The notes beneath the pieces were generated by a model, which was given only the letters and a program-made list of their open reading frames with translations, ran no database searches and was not told the DNA's origin. Both the position numbers and the translations under genes were made by a program. From contig CM057000.1 of assembly GCA_029891345.1 (NCBI GenBank), positions 123,675,838 through 123,739,837 of the forward strand: a stretch of DNA of 64,000 nt, read 5' to 3'. Positions 22,587-33,524 of the stretch are shown in pieces. The DNA is from Dryococelus australis (taxonomy: Eukaryota > Arthropoda > Insecta > Phasmatodea > Phasmatidae). Within the stretch, counting starts at the first letter, position 1; every line of letters begins with the position of its first letter.

Positions 22587-23010
22587 GTCTATTCGCGGTT
22601 TCTTCACCCTTTTCGAATCAAACTTTTGAAAAAACTCCCCATGTAAGACGTGTTTAGTTATTTCCAACATACGCCATGTATCACAAGCGTTTTATACTTC
22701 TGTTCATATGTTACTTTTTTTTCTTTTAAATAGAAATGTTGTACATATTTTATCTATAAATTATAATGCTTCATTTATAAATAATTTTAATAAAAAACAG
22801 TGAGAAAATATGTGATGGTAGAGCTTAGTACGAAATAGTTCTTATACAAAATACTGTTATGTACACTGAGTGCGAACGAATTCGGCGAGTTGTCCTTTGG
22901 CGTAAGTAATGGTCCAGACTTAGTTAAGCTTAGTTTGCATGAGGCGGAGGAATTTACTGGAAGAAGAACTTAAGCAGGGCTTCAGAAAAGTCTGAAGTGA
23001 CCCTGAATGG
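22587..23010. repeat. Dispersed repeat R2, copy 3 (near full length)
   Basis: It runs from ATAGTCTATTCGCGGTTTCT to GCAGGGCTTCAGAAAAGTCT with the internal GTCCTTTGGCGTAAGTAATG. It is the best preserved copy together with 63137-63567. Confidence 0.75.
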
Positions 23011-23460
23011 CTTATACATACATTTTAAACACTGGAATTCCTATTTAACTTGTACTATTAGGATGTCTATACCATTACTCAAAATCAATAAATGGGCAAA
23101 CAAACACTCTTTCTGGCCTAATTGTCACAAAAAAGATGCAAACAAACTCTCGAGCCGTATTTTCTAACGAATGCAATCAAATTAGATGCCAAAAAAATAT
23201 ATATACAGTTGACAGTCCAAGTTCCTTTGGCCCAACACAAAAGTTTTGAATATTCAAGCCTGTATTTTATTAGATGAAAAAAAAAAAATTATTTAGTCGC
23301 ATTTCAAGTTTTGTTTACCCAATGAAATGTTTAATGGGGGCAACTAAATATATATTTGGCCCTATACAAACAAGTAACAAATAACATAAAACGGTTTCTT
23401 GGTAGTTTTTCACCACTGATTCCCGTGGTTTCGCGGGATATATTTTTTCTAACAGTTTGT
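23011..23460. other. No recognised gene
   Basis: AT-rich, with an A12 tract near 23277. Nothing recognised. Confidence 0.5.
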
Positions 23461-23775
23461 TTTATGCTGAGCGGGCCGGAAGGGGGGGGGGGGGGGACTT
23501 TTCTTGCTTGATGCAGTTCCACCTCGAACATTTCGCGAGAGAAGTTAACACAACCTAGCTGTTCTTCGACGTGGTGCAATGGCGGCATTATTCAAGCCCA
23601 CGGAAAAAAGTGGATGAGGGGTGGGGGGAGGGGGAGGGGGAGGGTTACTTGCTGTCTCTACGGCGGCGCCTGCTTTGCTCTGGCGAAGTTTACTCTGCTG
23701 CTGGCCTTGTTACCGTTAGTGCGCAGGTGCGTTCTAGTGACCTGCTATTCTGGGGAACGGTGCACTAACGTCTTG
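23461..23775. other. GC-rich segment with G12 run
   Basis: A run of G at about 23486-23497 and a GGGGGAGGGGGAGGG stretch at about 23622-23644 lie in an otherwise AT-rich region. Short open frames on both strands (23331-23588 minus, 23571-23768 plus) have no recognisable content. The G4-type runs are the only notable feature. Confidence 0.45.
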
Positions 23776-23825
23776 TAAATATCAGCTTGTCGTTGCAACT
23801 AGTTTTTCAGAGTGTGTATATGAAT

Positions 23826-25690
23826 GCGGTGAAGTAAAGCAACTGCCTATATACCACTGCACCCGCACTCTAAACCTGAATCAGTGAGAATTTCACTATT
23901 TTAATCAGTCTGAAGTATCTGAGTGATTCAACAGTTACTTTAGTGAATTTAACTGATGAATCAGGGGAAAAAATGCCAGATTTCCTACACTCATTGATTC
24001 AGTGATATTTTCCACTGGCTCATAAGTATTTTTTTCACTGTTTACTCAGTGGTTTATTTTTGCCTGATGGATCAGTTAACAACGTGTAAAAATGGCCCTT
24101 AAACAAAGTTAAGAAAATGGCCGTTAAACAACCTGTATCAAGAGAAATAACAACTAATAAACTAATAAAACTAATACAAAATTCTTTTTAAAATGTGTTT
24201 CGTCTTTCAAAACACCATATTACAAGGTAATATGAACACCCAGCCTTTCATTCCGTTTTCATGTAATCGTTAAAGCGATCTGTTTGAAGGTTTAAACAGC
24301 ATGTAATGTGGCGAAGAGAGAGAGAGAGAGAGAGACAGAGAGGGAGAGAGAGAGAGAGAGCGCGCACACACAGATATACATATATATATATATATATAAA
24401 TTAGTTTAAACAATCCTAGCAGTACCAATTAAACCAAAAACGAAAAGTATGGGCATACAATTTAAATTTTCACGATTAGGTTACGAACTACAAGACACAT
24501 ATTTTTCTCTAACTTATCAACTGGACTTCGTAGCGCGGGTGATAAAGTAACGGATTATTAACGAACAGGAAAGGGTGTGTGGGTCTGATCCTGGTCACCT
24601 CCGAAAGTTGTTTTATACTTTTTTTAAATACGGTAAATTACGCAATATCAATGGTAAACTATCGTAAATATGTTTATTATTTCACCCAATTATTTGGCTA
24701 CATTCAATAAAAACAATATCTGATTCGACACAGCAGTCGGCTGTGACTTATTCAATCAGTGAAATAATTTCACGTCACTAATTCAGTCAGTGAAATTTTT
24801 TCATTGAAACAATCAGTGGTTTTCCACTCATTCTAAGTGGAGCCATTTACACTGGTTCGAGTAGTTGAATTTCATTGCGAATCAGTGGTTTTCCACTGAT
24901 TCGAATTTAGAGTGTGATTGTACCATGTGAATAACTCATAAAAAAATATGTACAGACGACATAAAAATTGTCAGAAAAGTGTGATTTATGCGGTATATAA
25001 ATAAAGAATGTAGATAGTTTGCAACATTAAAAAATATTTTACTAAAATATACTTTTAAATATAAAAAACAATCGATCGATGGAGTCCACATTTTTAACCA
25101 AATTTAAGCTCATTTCTGCTTTGGATGCTTTGGAAAGCAGCATTTACAAGAAAATCTTCTTCAGGAAAGATCGTCATAATATTTAATGTGATCACGTGAA
25201 ATAAAATCATAGTAGTAATGTATCATATAAATTTTATAATTAACAATTTTACTAAGTGAGTTTCAGCCATACAGGTTTGTGACAAATGGACGCACATAAA
25301 ATCATTTATAAAAGGTATTTCCTACATTATTATTACAATTTTCATACATACAATCATAGTAAACATTATGGCGATATTCCACGACGAAGATTTTCTTGCA
25401 AATTCTACTTTCTGAATCATCCAGTATGGAAATATGCTTAGATTTAATTAAAAATACAGATTATTTTAATTGATTACTTTTTACATTAAAAAAATATATT
25501 TTATAATGTTGCTAAGAATATACATTCTTCTTTCATATACAGCACAAATCACACTTTTCTGACAATTTTTATGGTGTCTGTACTAATTTTCTTTTAGTTA
25601 TCCACATTGTGTAGTCGGGTGGAGTACTCCATAGGCACTTGCTTTACTTCAACCTTAAGGCGAACACATACTTGGTGTTTAAGCTGCGTT
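23826..25690. mobile_element. R3 inverted-arm element split by MITE-B
   Basis: The left arm (GAAGTAAAGCAACTGCCTAT, then CAGAAAAGTGTGATTTATGC) is mirrored on the right by GCACAAATCACACTTTTCTG and ATAGGCACTTGCTTTACTTC, ending about 25650. Arms are roughly 450 bp of AT-rich, non-coding sequence. The left arm is interrupted at 23866-24914 by MITE-B: the arm reads ...CACTGCACCCG, then MITE-B, then ATTGTACCATGTGAA..., where the copy at 58020 is continuous. A 25961-26070 extension matches 60020-60140. The open frame 25607-25960 lies in the right arm and is not a gene. Confidence 0.75.
23866..24914. mobile_element. MITE-B, 1,049 bp, nested in R3
   Basis: Ends CACTCTAAACCTGAATCAGTG and CACTGATTCGAATTTAGAGTG are inverted repeats, followed inward by many GAATCAGT/ACTGATTC words. 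The interior has a GA/CA/TA microsatellite (24317-24398) and a tRNA-like segment with A-box TAGCGCGGGT (24531-24540) and B-box-like GGTCTGATCCTGG (24582-24594). A second copy is at 52465-54226. No transposase is present. Confidence 0.8.
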
Positions 25691-25960
25691 ATGGTATGTT
25701 TGGAATTCTGGTTTTTTGATGAAACTATTAAACGTGTGTCCAATGGGCTGGTCTACGAAAAGAACACACCCATCAGACGAGGGCCGTTGGGTGCTATTAA
25801 GACGTCATGTATATCAGGAGCACCATTTCGTAGCGCTCCAAAAAGGCTGAACACAGCTTTTCCAAAGCGTTTTATCCCGAAACATACGCATCAGATGCGT
25901 ACAAATCTACTCAAGTGCCCTGCGTTGAACCTTCCCAAATACTTTCCATCAATAAAATAG

Positions 25961-26430
25961 TAGGGTCACCGCTGAAAGTCCCATAGGCACACGAAGTGCG
26001 ACGAGAACACTGCACTGTGCCAGTTCAGTTCCTTGCGCTTAGCGGCGATGGCGCATTTGATGAGCGTGGCAATGTCGTCTCTATAATAATAATAATAAAA
26101 ATAGTGTTTATTTATGCGCCAAAGTTAAGGCCACGTGGCCTTGGCTACCACTTAACCACAAATTACAAGTAATATTTTCTTCAGATAACAACTAATAGTT
26201 CTAATTACAAAATGAAATTTTTGCCACGTCAATGCAAAAACAGTAACAATCAACGAATGTTGTTAACCTAGCAGAAAAGTTAATATAAATTGTTTATAAA
26301 TGCACTTGACAAAAGAACAGGTTTACGACTGAAACTTTAGAATACAATTTTACAGAAGGAGAAAAACACATACAACATTACGCTATAACGCAGATTACAA
26401 AGATTGCCACATGTATTCATCTTTTACCAT
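25961..26430. repeat. R3 extension, (AAT)n tract and LINE-like tail
   Basis: CACCGCTGAAAGTCCCATAG (about 25968) matches 60040, so the R3 repeat extends past its arm. Next comes an AATAATAATAATA tract (26080-26096), then GCGCCAAAGTTAAGGCCACG on its right. Read on the minus strand this is unique sequence ending in a (TTA)n tail, as at the 3' end of some LINEs. The LINE idea is tentative. Confidence 0.35.
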
Positions 26431-28029
26431 CTATGCATACGCACACACACTCGCACACAAACACATACACACACACAAACATAACTATGCGTCACGTTCG
26501 CATGAAAGGGCAAAAGATAGTGAAATTTATTCCGTACCTTTGGTATTTGATGATGAAATACATTTCAGTAGGCCCTACAAGCTTTCTGAAAATGGCAAAT
26601 TTAAGTGTTTTTGGAATGTACAAATTAAAGAAGCGATAAAGTTTACAGAAAATTTTACAAGGCTGAATGAAAGGTCATGTCATTATTGATTTTAAGATTT
26701 GCTTAGTAGAATTTATTTTACAAATAGTGTCAAACTTTTAAAAATCAAAAATGCGAAAATTCCCTTATTTTGAACAATTTTTTTAGAAATTACGAAAACA
26801 TTTCATACTGTATTTTTAAATATTTCTGGAGACAACTCATCGTAACTCATTTCAATGTATTTTATTTCTTATCGGTTAAGTAAGTGTTTTTCTTATTTGT
26901 ACATCCCAAAAACACTAAAATTGTGATTTTGACATGCAATTATGCAAAAACTATGCGATCTAAATTTTTTCAAGCGAGAAAATGATAATTATGCTTATGT
27001 ATTGTGTACAAATTGTACAGTGTTTCGTATAGATATAAAATAATATCTTGTAATATTTCCCGTTACGTTAGGGAAGGTAGGTGTCCTCGTCGAAAGTTAT
27101 ATATTAATTTCTTGGCTTCTTTTAGCAGCGGTAATTTGGATACGATTGATGTACTCTTCAATGCGGCATGCAAAATTACAGTAGGAAAGAAAACATAATG
27201 CGAGACTGAAGACACGAGTTAACGAAATGCTTATGTGTTCTGTTTATTAAGCAAACTACTGCGCCCCTGTTGTGCTGAATGTGTCACTCTAAGAGCCTTG
27301 AACTTGACTTCCGCTCTGTCGTTCAGCATTCTTCTCGCATACGAGTCGCTTACCGACACTTTAGCCTTGTTGAAATTAAAATATCTGTTTTTCATTTTAC
27401 GAAAGAGTTTATTACGGCTTTGAACTACTTAAGAAATGGAATTTAAATGATTTGAAATGGTTTATTTGGCGAGAAGTAATACCGAATTTGAATAGAATAT
27501 AATGTTGAAATATTTATAAAACTATATTTTTAGTGAAATTTATGCTTCTTTCGTTATTAAGCCATTTGCTACCCAAAATTTCGGTGTAACTTAAATTTTT
27601 TTTTCTGTGTAGCTATTTTTATCAGTTAACGCCATTAGAGTTTTTTCTAATATCATTACCTTGTTATTGTTAACTAATTTTCTAAATATGCCTTTATATA
27701 TGTGTACAGTCTGTATTTTGGTAACTCTATATTCATGTTAGAACAAGTATATTAAATTTGGATACTGTATTTGAATATTACTACTTTATAAGTATAGAAT
27801 TTATCCTTGCTTCTTTATTCAGTTATTGATAGTTAATGTAATTTTGTTCTGTGAATTTTAAATGAAGTATTTCAATACGTCAAACATGTCACTGTAGTAC
27901 AATAATGCAGCGAAAATGTACATATTTCTCTATCCTTTTTTCTTATCATGATTCATGGCTGGGATGTTTTTTTAATAGGAGGATTTCAATGTGTACAAAT
28001 TTGATTGAATAGACATTCTTGACAATATC
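26431..28029. other. No recognised gene; short CA tract
   Basis: A CACACA-rich tract sits at about 26441-26480. Open frames at 26411-26689, 27004-27198 and 27235-27423 (plus) were read and are not recognisable; the region is strongly AT-rich. Confidence 0.5.
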
Positions 28030-28350
28030 CCCTCAATACATTGTGTTTTTAGAATGCTTGACGTATGACGTGTTTGGTTGTTTCCTATATATGTTACTTA
28101 TCACAAGATTTATATAACTGTGTTAATATAAAAGCATGTTATCTTCTGTTAAATTGACCTTTCACTTATTTTATTTCCTTGTAAGAAATATAATATATGC
28201 AAATTGTTATTAAATTAATTGCGCACGAATGCAGTGCGTTGTCTCTTTTTTGCAATTCTCTAGACTAGGTTAAGCTTTGTTCGCATGAGGTGGACGAATA
28301 TCCTGAAAGCAGAATTTTGGCAGGGCTTCAGAAAAGTTTGAAGTAACCAT
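28030..28350. repeat. Dispersed repeat R2, copy 4
   Basis: It shares TGACGTGTTTGGTTGTTTCC, AAGCTTTGTTCGCATGAGGT and CAGGGCTTCAGAAAAGTTTG with the other copies. It lies 120 bp outside the gypsy element. Confidence 0.7.
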
Positions 28351-28473
28351 GAATGAACTAACATTTAAATATTTAGCACGACTTTGAAATTGATTACATT
28401 TAGAAATAATTTTCATCCATCACACAGAGTTTCACACCGCATTTTGAGCTATAATATCTCTCCTTAAGAATAA

Positions 28474-29375
28474 TGATAGATGGATGCCTGAGGGCGCATC
28501 TGAGTTCGAGAGGGATTCAGGTCTTAATAAAAATAAAAACTAAATTTGATTTATAATTTATTCACACAGCTATTATTTACAGCCTTAAATTATCTGTCAC
28601 CACTATTGCTCATTTTTTAGTGAGCAAAATATTTAACGTCTGTTTCAACTCTAATTAACATCCGTATTTATGTCTCTCTTTAGTTATTGTCAATTAACTC
28701 ATACCCGTTATTAATACATGTCCAGTCTATATGTTGCCGTCATTTGTAACGTCTTCCACTCACGCATTTAGCCCGATAGTCCAGCCTGCCAGTCGCACTC
28801 TTCACTGCTTGATACTTGCAGTTGCAGATTTCCCTTCCGCTGATCACTCTTCTCGCCACTCGTTTTATATCGCTCGGAACTAGGCCAATCATCCATTCAA
28901 CAACAACTCGGCTCGGAGACCTGTCACACTTTTATATTGCTCGGAACTAGGCTAATCATCCATTCAACAACTCGGCTCGGAGACCTGTCACACTTTTATA
29001 TTGCTCGGAACTAGGCCAATCATCCATTCAACAACAACTCAGCTTGGAGACCTGTCACACTTTTATATTGGTAACCCAGACCATTCGGAAGGTTCAACGC
29101 TCCCTGAATCACGCTGAGAGAACGAGGTCAGTAATCCAGAGAATTCTTCAGATAAACGCAAAAATCTTATCCGCCGAAGGTCAGGAGCGACGACCCGGCA
29201 AAAGGTTATCGCAGCAGAATGCCTCAATATCTCCGAATTCTGGTAGGATTATCACTCGACTGTCATTCAAATATTCCATTGACTTGCCGCCCCCTTATCA
29301 CTACTCTGTAGTTCTCTTCCGCCCGCTCGCGCGGGGCGGGCCAATGTCAGTGGCGCAGACCAGTGACACATAACA
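28474..29375 (-). repeat. 3' LTR of the gypsy element (902 bp)
   Basis: It aligns along its length with 46936-47715: shared words include CATCTGAGTTCG, GGTCTTAATAAAAATAAA, TTTCCCTTCCGCTG and CGCCCGCTCGCGCGGGGCGG. The outer minus-strand boundary is at 29375 (TGTTATGTG in that reading). It is longer than its partner by about two units of a 64-67-bp tandem repeat at 28866-29068. Confidence 0.9.
28866..29068. repeat. Three tandem 64-67-bp units inside one LTR
   Basis: The word CTCGGAACTAGG recurs at 28873, 28940 and 29004, each followed by CATCCATTCAACAA and GGAGACCTGTCACAC. The partner LTR has a single unit (about 47340-47400). The expansion happened after integration or during reverse transcription. 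Confidence 0.9.
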
Positions 29376-29392
29376 TTACCCCCTCCTCAAGC
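29376..29392 (-). promoter_or_regulatory. Polypurine tract of the gypsy element
   Basis: On the minus strand GGCTTGAGGAGGGGGTAA lies directly before the 3' LTR. A purine run at this spot primes plus-strand DNA synthesis in LTR retrotransposons. Confidence 0.8.
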
Positions 29393-30640
29393 CTGTTCTT
29401 CCCGAACAGACTATACAGCATCCGGACCTTCGTAGAGTGTCAGTCGGTTCATGCGGACAACCTTCGGCTTCACCCGAGAGCCTTGACGACCAATCCGAAT
29501 ACCGCATTATTGATCTTCTTCAGAATCCTGTGGGGGCTTTCCCAACATTTCTGTAGCTTCGGGCAGAACCCTTTTATCCTTTGTGGTCTTTAAAGCTACA
29601 CCAGTTGTTCTTGAAATACCTCGCCCGACATTTTCCCATCATGCCGCATCTTCATTCTGTCACTATTTATTCTGAGGTGCTGTCAAGCAAAATCATTAAT
29701 GCCAACAAGTCTGTTATGTAATTCGCTGGCATAATCAGGGGCTACAGCTTGCCCTTCTGTAGGTCTGACAAACAGCAGGTCACTAAGGAGGCATAGCTGT
29801 CATCCAAACATCACCCTTGATGGCATTACCCTTGTTAACTTGTGAAATGCTGGGTGGTAAGCAAAAAGAAACAATGATACCTTTAAACCCCAGTCAATTT
29901 TGCTGTCTGCCACAAATATCGACAAGTACTGTTCAAAAGTGCATTTCAACATCCGACCATTTCATCCAACTAAGGGTGTAAGGCTGTAGTCCTAGTCTTT
30001 ACATCCCCAAAATCTTTTTTACCTCCTGGAACACCGCAGCTTCAAAGTTTATCCCTGATCAGAATGGAGTTTTAGTGGCTCCCCAAACCTTGAGGAAATA
30101 TGCTCTATGAGTGCCTCAGCCACAGTATGCGCTTATTAGTTTGGGAGGGGAATTACATCAGGCCACTTAGTAAAATAATCTTGGGTCACCAGGAGATACC
30201 TATTACCTCTCTGTGTGACAGGCAAGGGACCAGCATATTCACTGCCATCCTTTCGAATGGGGTCCCACATTGTATTTCTGGAAGTGACCTTGTCCTCTGG
30301 TCCTTGGACCCTTCCTTACAGTGTAATTGTTGTACAATCAGCACCGCTTCTCAACATCGTCTCGACAATGAAAACAGTAGAATCTCAGTCTAATTCTGTC
30401 AAAAGTATTGTTAACACCAAAGTGCCTACTGGCTGCCACATTATGCAGTTCCTTTAAGACTTCTGGAACCTTGTATTCTGGAAGGACCAACTGTAAATGT
30501 GCGTGTTTGTCATCATCATTTTCCCAGTTTCTGAAAAGTGCATTGTTCTTCAGTATGAAAGAATTCCATTGTGCCCAATATGCTTTGACTGCTGCACTCA
30601 GGATAGATATCTCTTCCTATTTTGGCCAACATTCAGCTTC
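29390..30640 (-). pseudogene. gypsy integrase region
   Basis: Read in three frames on the minus strand, the stretch at about 29660-29950 corresponds to the integrase fragment at 9467-9697, including a YASELHNRLVGINDFA-type segment. The upstream part to about 30640 should hold the HHCC and DDE core but is heavily broken, and I cannot place catalytic residues with confidence. Plus-strand open frames here (29363-29593, 30100-30457) are shadows. It follows RNase H and ends at the polypurine tract, as expected for pol. Confidence 0.75.
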
Positions 30641-30652
30641 TTTCCACTTTAG

Positions 30653-31990
30653 TCATGGCTGCAAGGTGGGATCATTAAGATGATCTTTCCTAATACCCTC
30701 ATCACTCCATTTAGGAGTCCCAACACAAGATAGAGAACCTTTAATTCTTGTCCTCTGTACCTTCAGTGATTCACCACTCTTTTCTTCCTGGTGTTTGCAA
30801 TGACGACAAAATGGTTGACATGGCCTTCTAGAAAGCACATCTGCATCGCTATGAAGGCATCCATATCTGTGCTGTATTTCAAATTCATATTCGTGAAGAT
30901 GTGTTTCCACCAGACTGTTTGACCTTCGGGGTTCTTGAAATTTAGTAGCCTGAGTAATGAAACATGGTCGGTACTTAGAATAAAATGTATGCGGTAAAGG
31001 TAGGGGTGGAAGTGTGAAATTGACATCACCATGCAAGAAGCTCCCACGTGTAACACAGTAATTTCTCTCAGGCTTATTGAAATACCTTACGGTAGTATTC
31101 TAGTGGTCTTTCCTTCCCATCTTGAACCTGTGATAACACAGCTCCAATGCCTACCTCACTAGCATCAGTGTCCAAAATGAATACACCCTCACTTTTCGGG
31201 AAGCCCAGGACTGTTGGAGATATCTGGATTTTCTTTATTTTACTAAAAGCATTTTCACACTTATTGGTCCAATTAAATCTCATTTCGCCTCAGTCAGTTC
31301 ATATAGTAGCTTGGTGATCATGGCGAACCCAGGTACAAATCGACGGTAATAGGCACATAATCCCAGAAGACTCCACACTTCAGTTTTGGCATTTGGTGTC
31401 GGCCAATTTCTTATTGCTTTGGTCTTCTCAGGGCCTGTTTCTCTTTCATGGGCTCGCACTACATGTCCCAAGAAATCTACTTTTTTGGTACAGGTAGCAT
31501 TTCTTAGGTACCAATTTCAAGTTGGCTGAGATCACTTTGTGGAAAACAGAGTTTAAAAGCAATATAGGTCTTCTTCAAACATCCTTCCTATCACAACCAC
31601 GCCATTTAGGTAAACCTGACAGATATATAAAGGCAAAACTTTTTCTATGAGGCATTCGAAGGTAACATGGGCATTACATATCCCAAAACACATAACTTTG
31701 AACTGCCAGGTTTCTTTACCTTTGACACAAAATGCAGTCTTCTCTTGGTCCTCAGGAGCCACCTGGCAATGCCAGTGCCCAATTTTCATGTCCAAAGCAG
31801 AAAACCATAGTGAACCTGCTAGGCGGTTTAATGTGTCATCTATCCTTGGAAGTTGATAAGTGTCTTTATTTGTCAGATAATTAAGCTGGCGATAATCCAC
31901 ACAGAACCTCTGCAGTAATTCAGAGACAGCCTTCTCCCATCGCAAGTTAAGATATCCCTTTGTTCTTAATAGCAGTTCCTTCAGTACTTC
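30653..31990 (-). pseudogene. gypsy reverse transcriptase and RNase H
   Basis: Reverse transcriptase (31553-31945): DYRQLNYLTNKDTYQLPRID, then FSALDMKIGHWHCQVAPEDQ, then MCFGICNAHVTFE. The position of the YxDD catalytic box reads VYLNGVVVIG, so both aspartates are lost. Connection domain (31280-31471): KAIRNWPTPNAKTEVWSLLG with YYRRFVPGFA. RNase H: FILDTDASEVGIGAVLSQ (31074-31283), then TDHVSLLRLLNF and DADVLSRRPC (30653-31056). The pieces lie in different frames, separated by stops. This is the standard Ty3/gypsy order; the enzyme is dead. Confidence 0.93.
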
Positions 31991-32126
31991 TGGTAAATTG
32001 CATTCTATTTGTTATACTCCAGAAGCTTCTGGAACATTTGTAAATACCTGTGTGACCTGCTTGCAAACACTATCATGGCCCTCTCCTCAAGACAAAAGAC
32101 ACTATCGGACAAATTTTTCATTCTAA

Positions 32127-32741
32127 CTAGAAAACTGTCAGAATTAGAAGATACCAAATCCTTGCCATAACAACTTTACCTGACAGGACACTAATCCTCT
32201 CTGCTGGCTCAGTTAATCCGAAACGTCTGACAAACTGTCGTTGACATCTACCTGTAATGACAATTTCACTAGAAGCGGGTAGCACAGTGGGTTGTCTACA
32301 TACTACTGGGCATCTGATTGGGGAGGGAAAAAATGCCCCATTGATACCACCTACTCTGTACTGCCGACCCGTCAAGAATCGATACAGCACCCCAGCCTAC
32401 GTAGTTCATCAAGACCCAAAAATATGCATAGTCTCTTTCTGCTATATAAAAATCATACTCTATGCTGAGGTAACCAAGCCTCAAGATCACTTTTCTCTTA
32501 CCTTTAACTGATGCGGTGTCACCTCTTACTGCAGTCAAATAGCTACATTCCATGCTGTTGTCGGAGGATCTCTGGGGGCAAGGGCTGAAAAGTCTGGCAT
32601 TACTACTGTTATGGTCGCCCCAGTGCCCAAGACCATCTGGCAAGGAACATCATTCAGACTCCTCTCCCCAAGTATTGCATCCGAATCCCTTTTCACCGAG
32701 CGTACATGCAAGAACATGGGAGCCTTCCCTCCAGTAGACAC
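32127..32741 (-). pseudogene. gypsy aspartic protease region
   Basis: The 32535-32741 frame reads CQMVLGTGATITVVMPDF. The active-site Asp of the D-S/T-G-A motif is Gly here, so the protease is inactive. The 32296-32643 frame continues with VKGKRKVILRLGYLSIEYDF and a WGAVSILDG-like flap or C-terminal portion. 32127-32390 is the linker leading into reverse transcriptase. There is at least one frameshift between parts. The region sits between the gag zinc knuckle and reverse transcriptase. Confidence 0.8.
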
Positions 32742-33518
32742 TGAACTTCGCCCACAAAATCGGTGTTTACAAGTTCTCTGTCTGTATTCTCACCTGCCTC
32801 TTGCTGCCTCTTATCACGTTGCTGTTTCTTTTGTGGCTGCTGTTGTGGGCAGTAGGCTCTCAGGTGCCATGTCTGTCCACATGATCAACACTCAGGTCAT
32901 TATAGGTGTGGGAAGGGGGGGGGGTGGTGGTGAAGCTCTGTAGCACGGACTCTGGAAGCGTTGTCCGTCATTAACATCTGCATCTCTTCCAGTGTCTTCT
33001 TGATGCCACCGTTGTCGTCGTATTCATTCAGCATCACTGTCAATAACGATCGTCGGGGTGCGGCCCTCTGTCTTGCTGACTCCACCTCCAGTGCCCCGGT
33101 TAGGGCGTACTTAATGTTGTGGGGTGTAGCCAGACTTACCGCTTGCCGAATATCTGTGTCAGAGAAGGCGTCGATGAAGAAGCCGACTGCGATGATGTCG
33201 CGCGCCTCCTCGGGGCACCCTTCTAGAGATAGGTGGGAGAGCTACACAATGTCTCCATTGGCTTTCCTGGTCGCTGCGAGTGGCTTCGCAGTTTTTCATG
33301 GTGGGAATGTCGCTGGTATCGGTCACCGAAACATACTTCCAATGCTGACACCAGTGTGGGGTTATAATCCAGTCGGTTTCGCTCTGGCAGAGATTGTGGT
33401 ATGCTCAGTGCGGGCTCTCTCAGTACAGCTGTGAAGTGGTAAGACCACTGCTCGGCTTACCAGCCATTCAGAGTAGCGACTATTTCAAACTGGTGTTGGT
33501 ACTCCCACCAAGCAGTCT
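32694..33518 (-). pseudogene. gypsy gag, 3' part (capsid and zinc knuckle)
   Basis: Reading leftward from the Polinton edge, the frame opens with TAWWEYQHQFEIVATLNGW, a capsid-type segment. It continues through EEARDIIAVGFF-like sequence and SARQRAAPRRSLLTVMLNEY (32900-33085). The nucleocapsid zinc knuckle lies at 32849-32890, with spacing C-x2-C-x4-H-x4-C kept but a TGA after the first Cys. Gag would package the RNA. A G8 run at about 32914 probably adds a frameshift. The N-terminal part lies beyond the Polinton at 46318 onward. Confidence 0.85.
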
Positions 33519-33524
33519 GACCAT
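33519..33524. repeat. Polinton target-site duplication, left copy (GACCAT)
   Basis: GACCAT directly precedes the element end AGTAGTTAGAAA and is repeated directly after the other end at 46312-46317. Six bases is the duplication length typical of Polintons. Confidence 0.97.

Noticed and set aside
25607..25960. 117-codon frame as a gene
   Set aside because: It lies in the right arm of R3, and a similar frame at 59631-59960 differs in length and frame content, as expected for repeat DNA.
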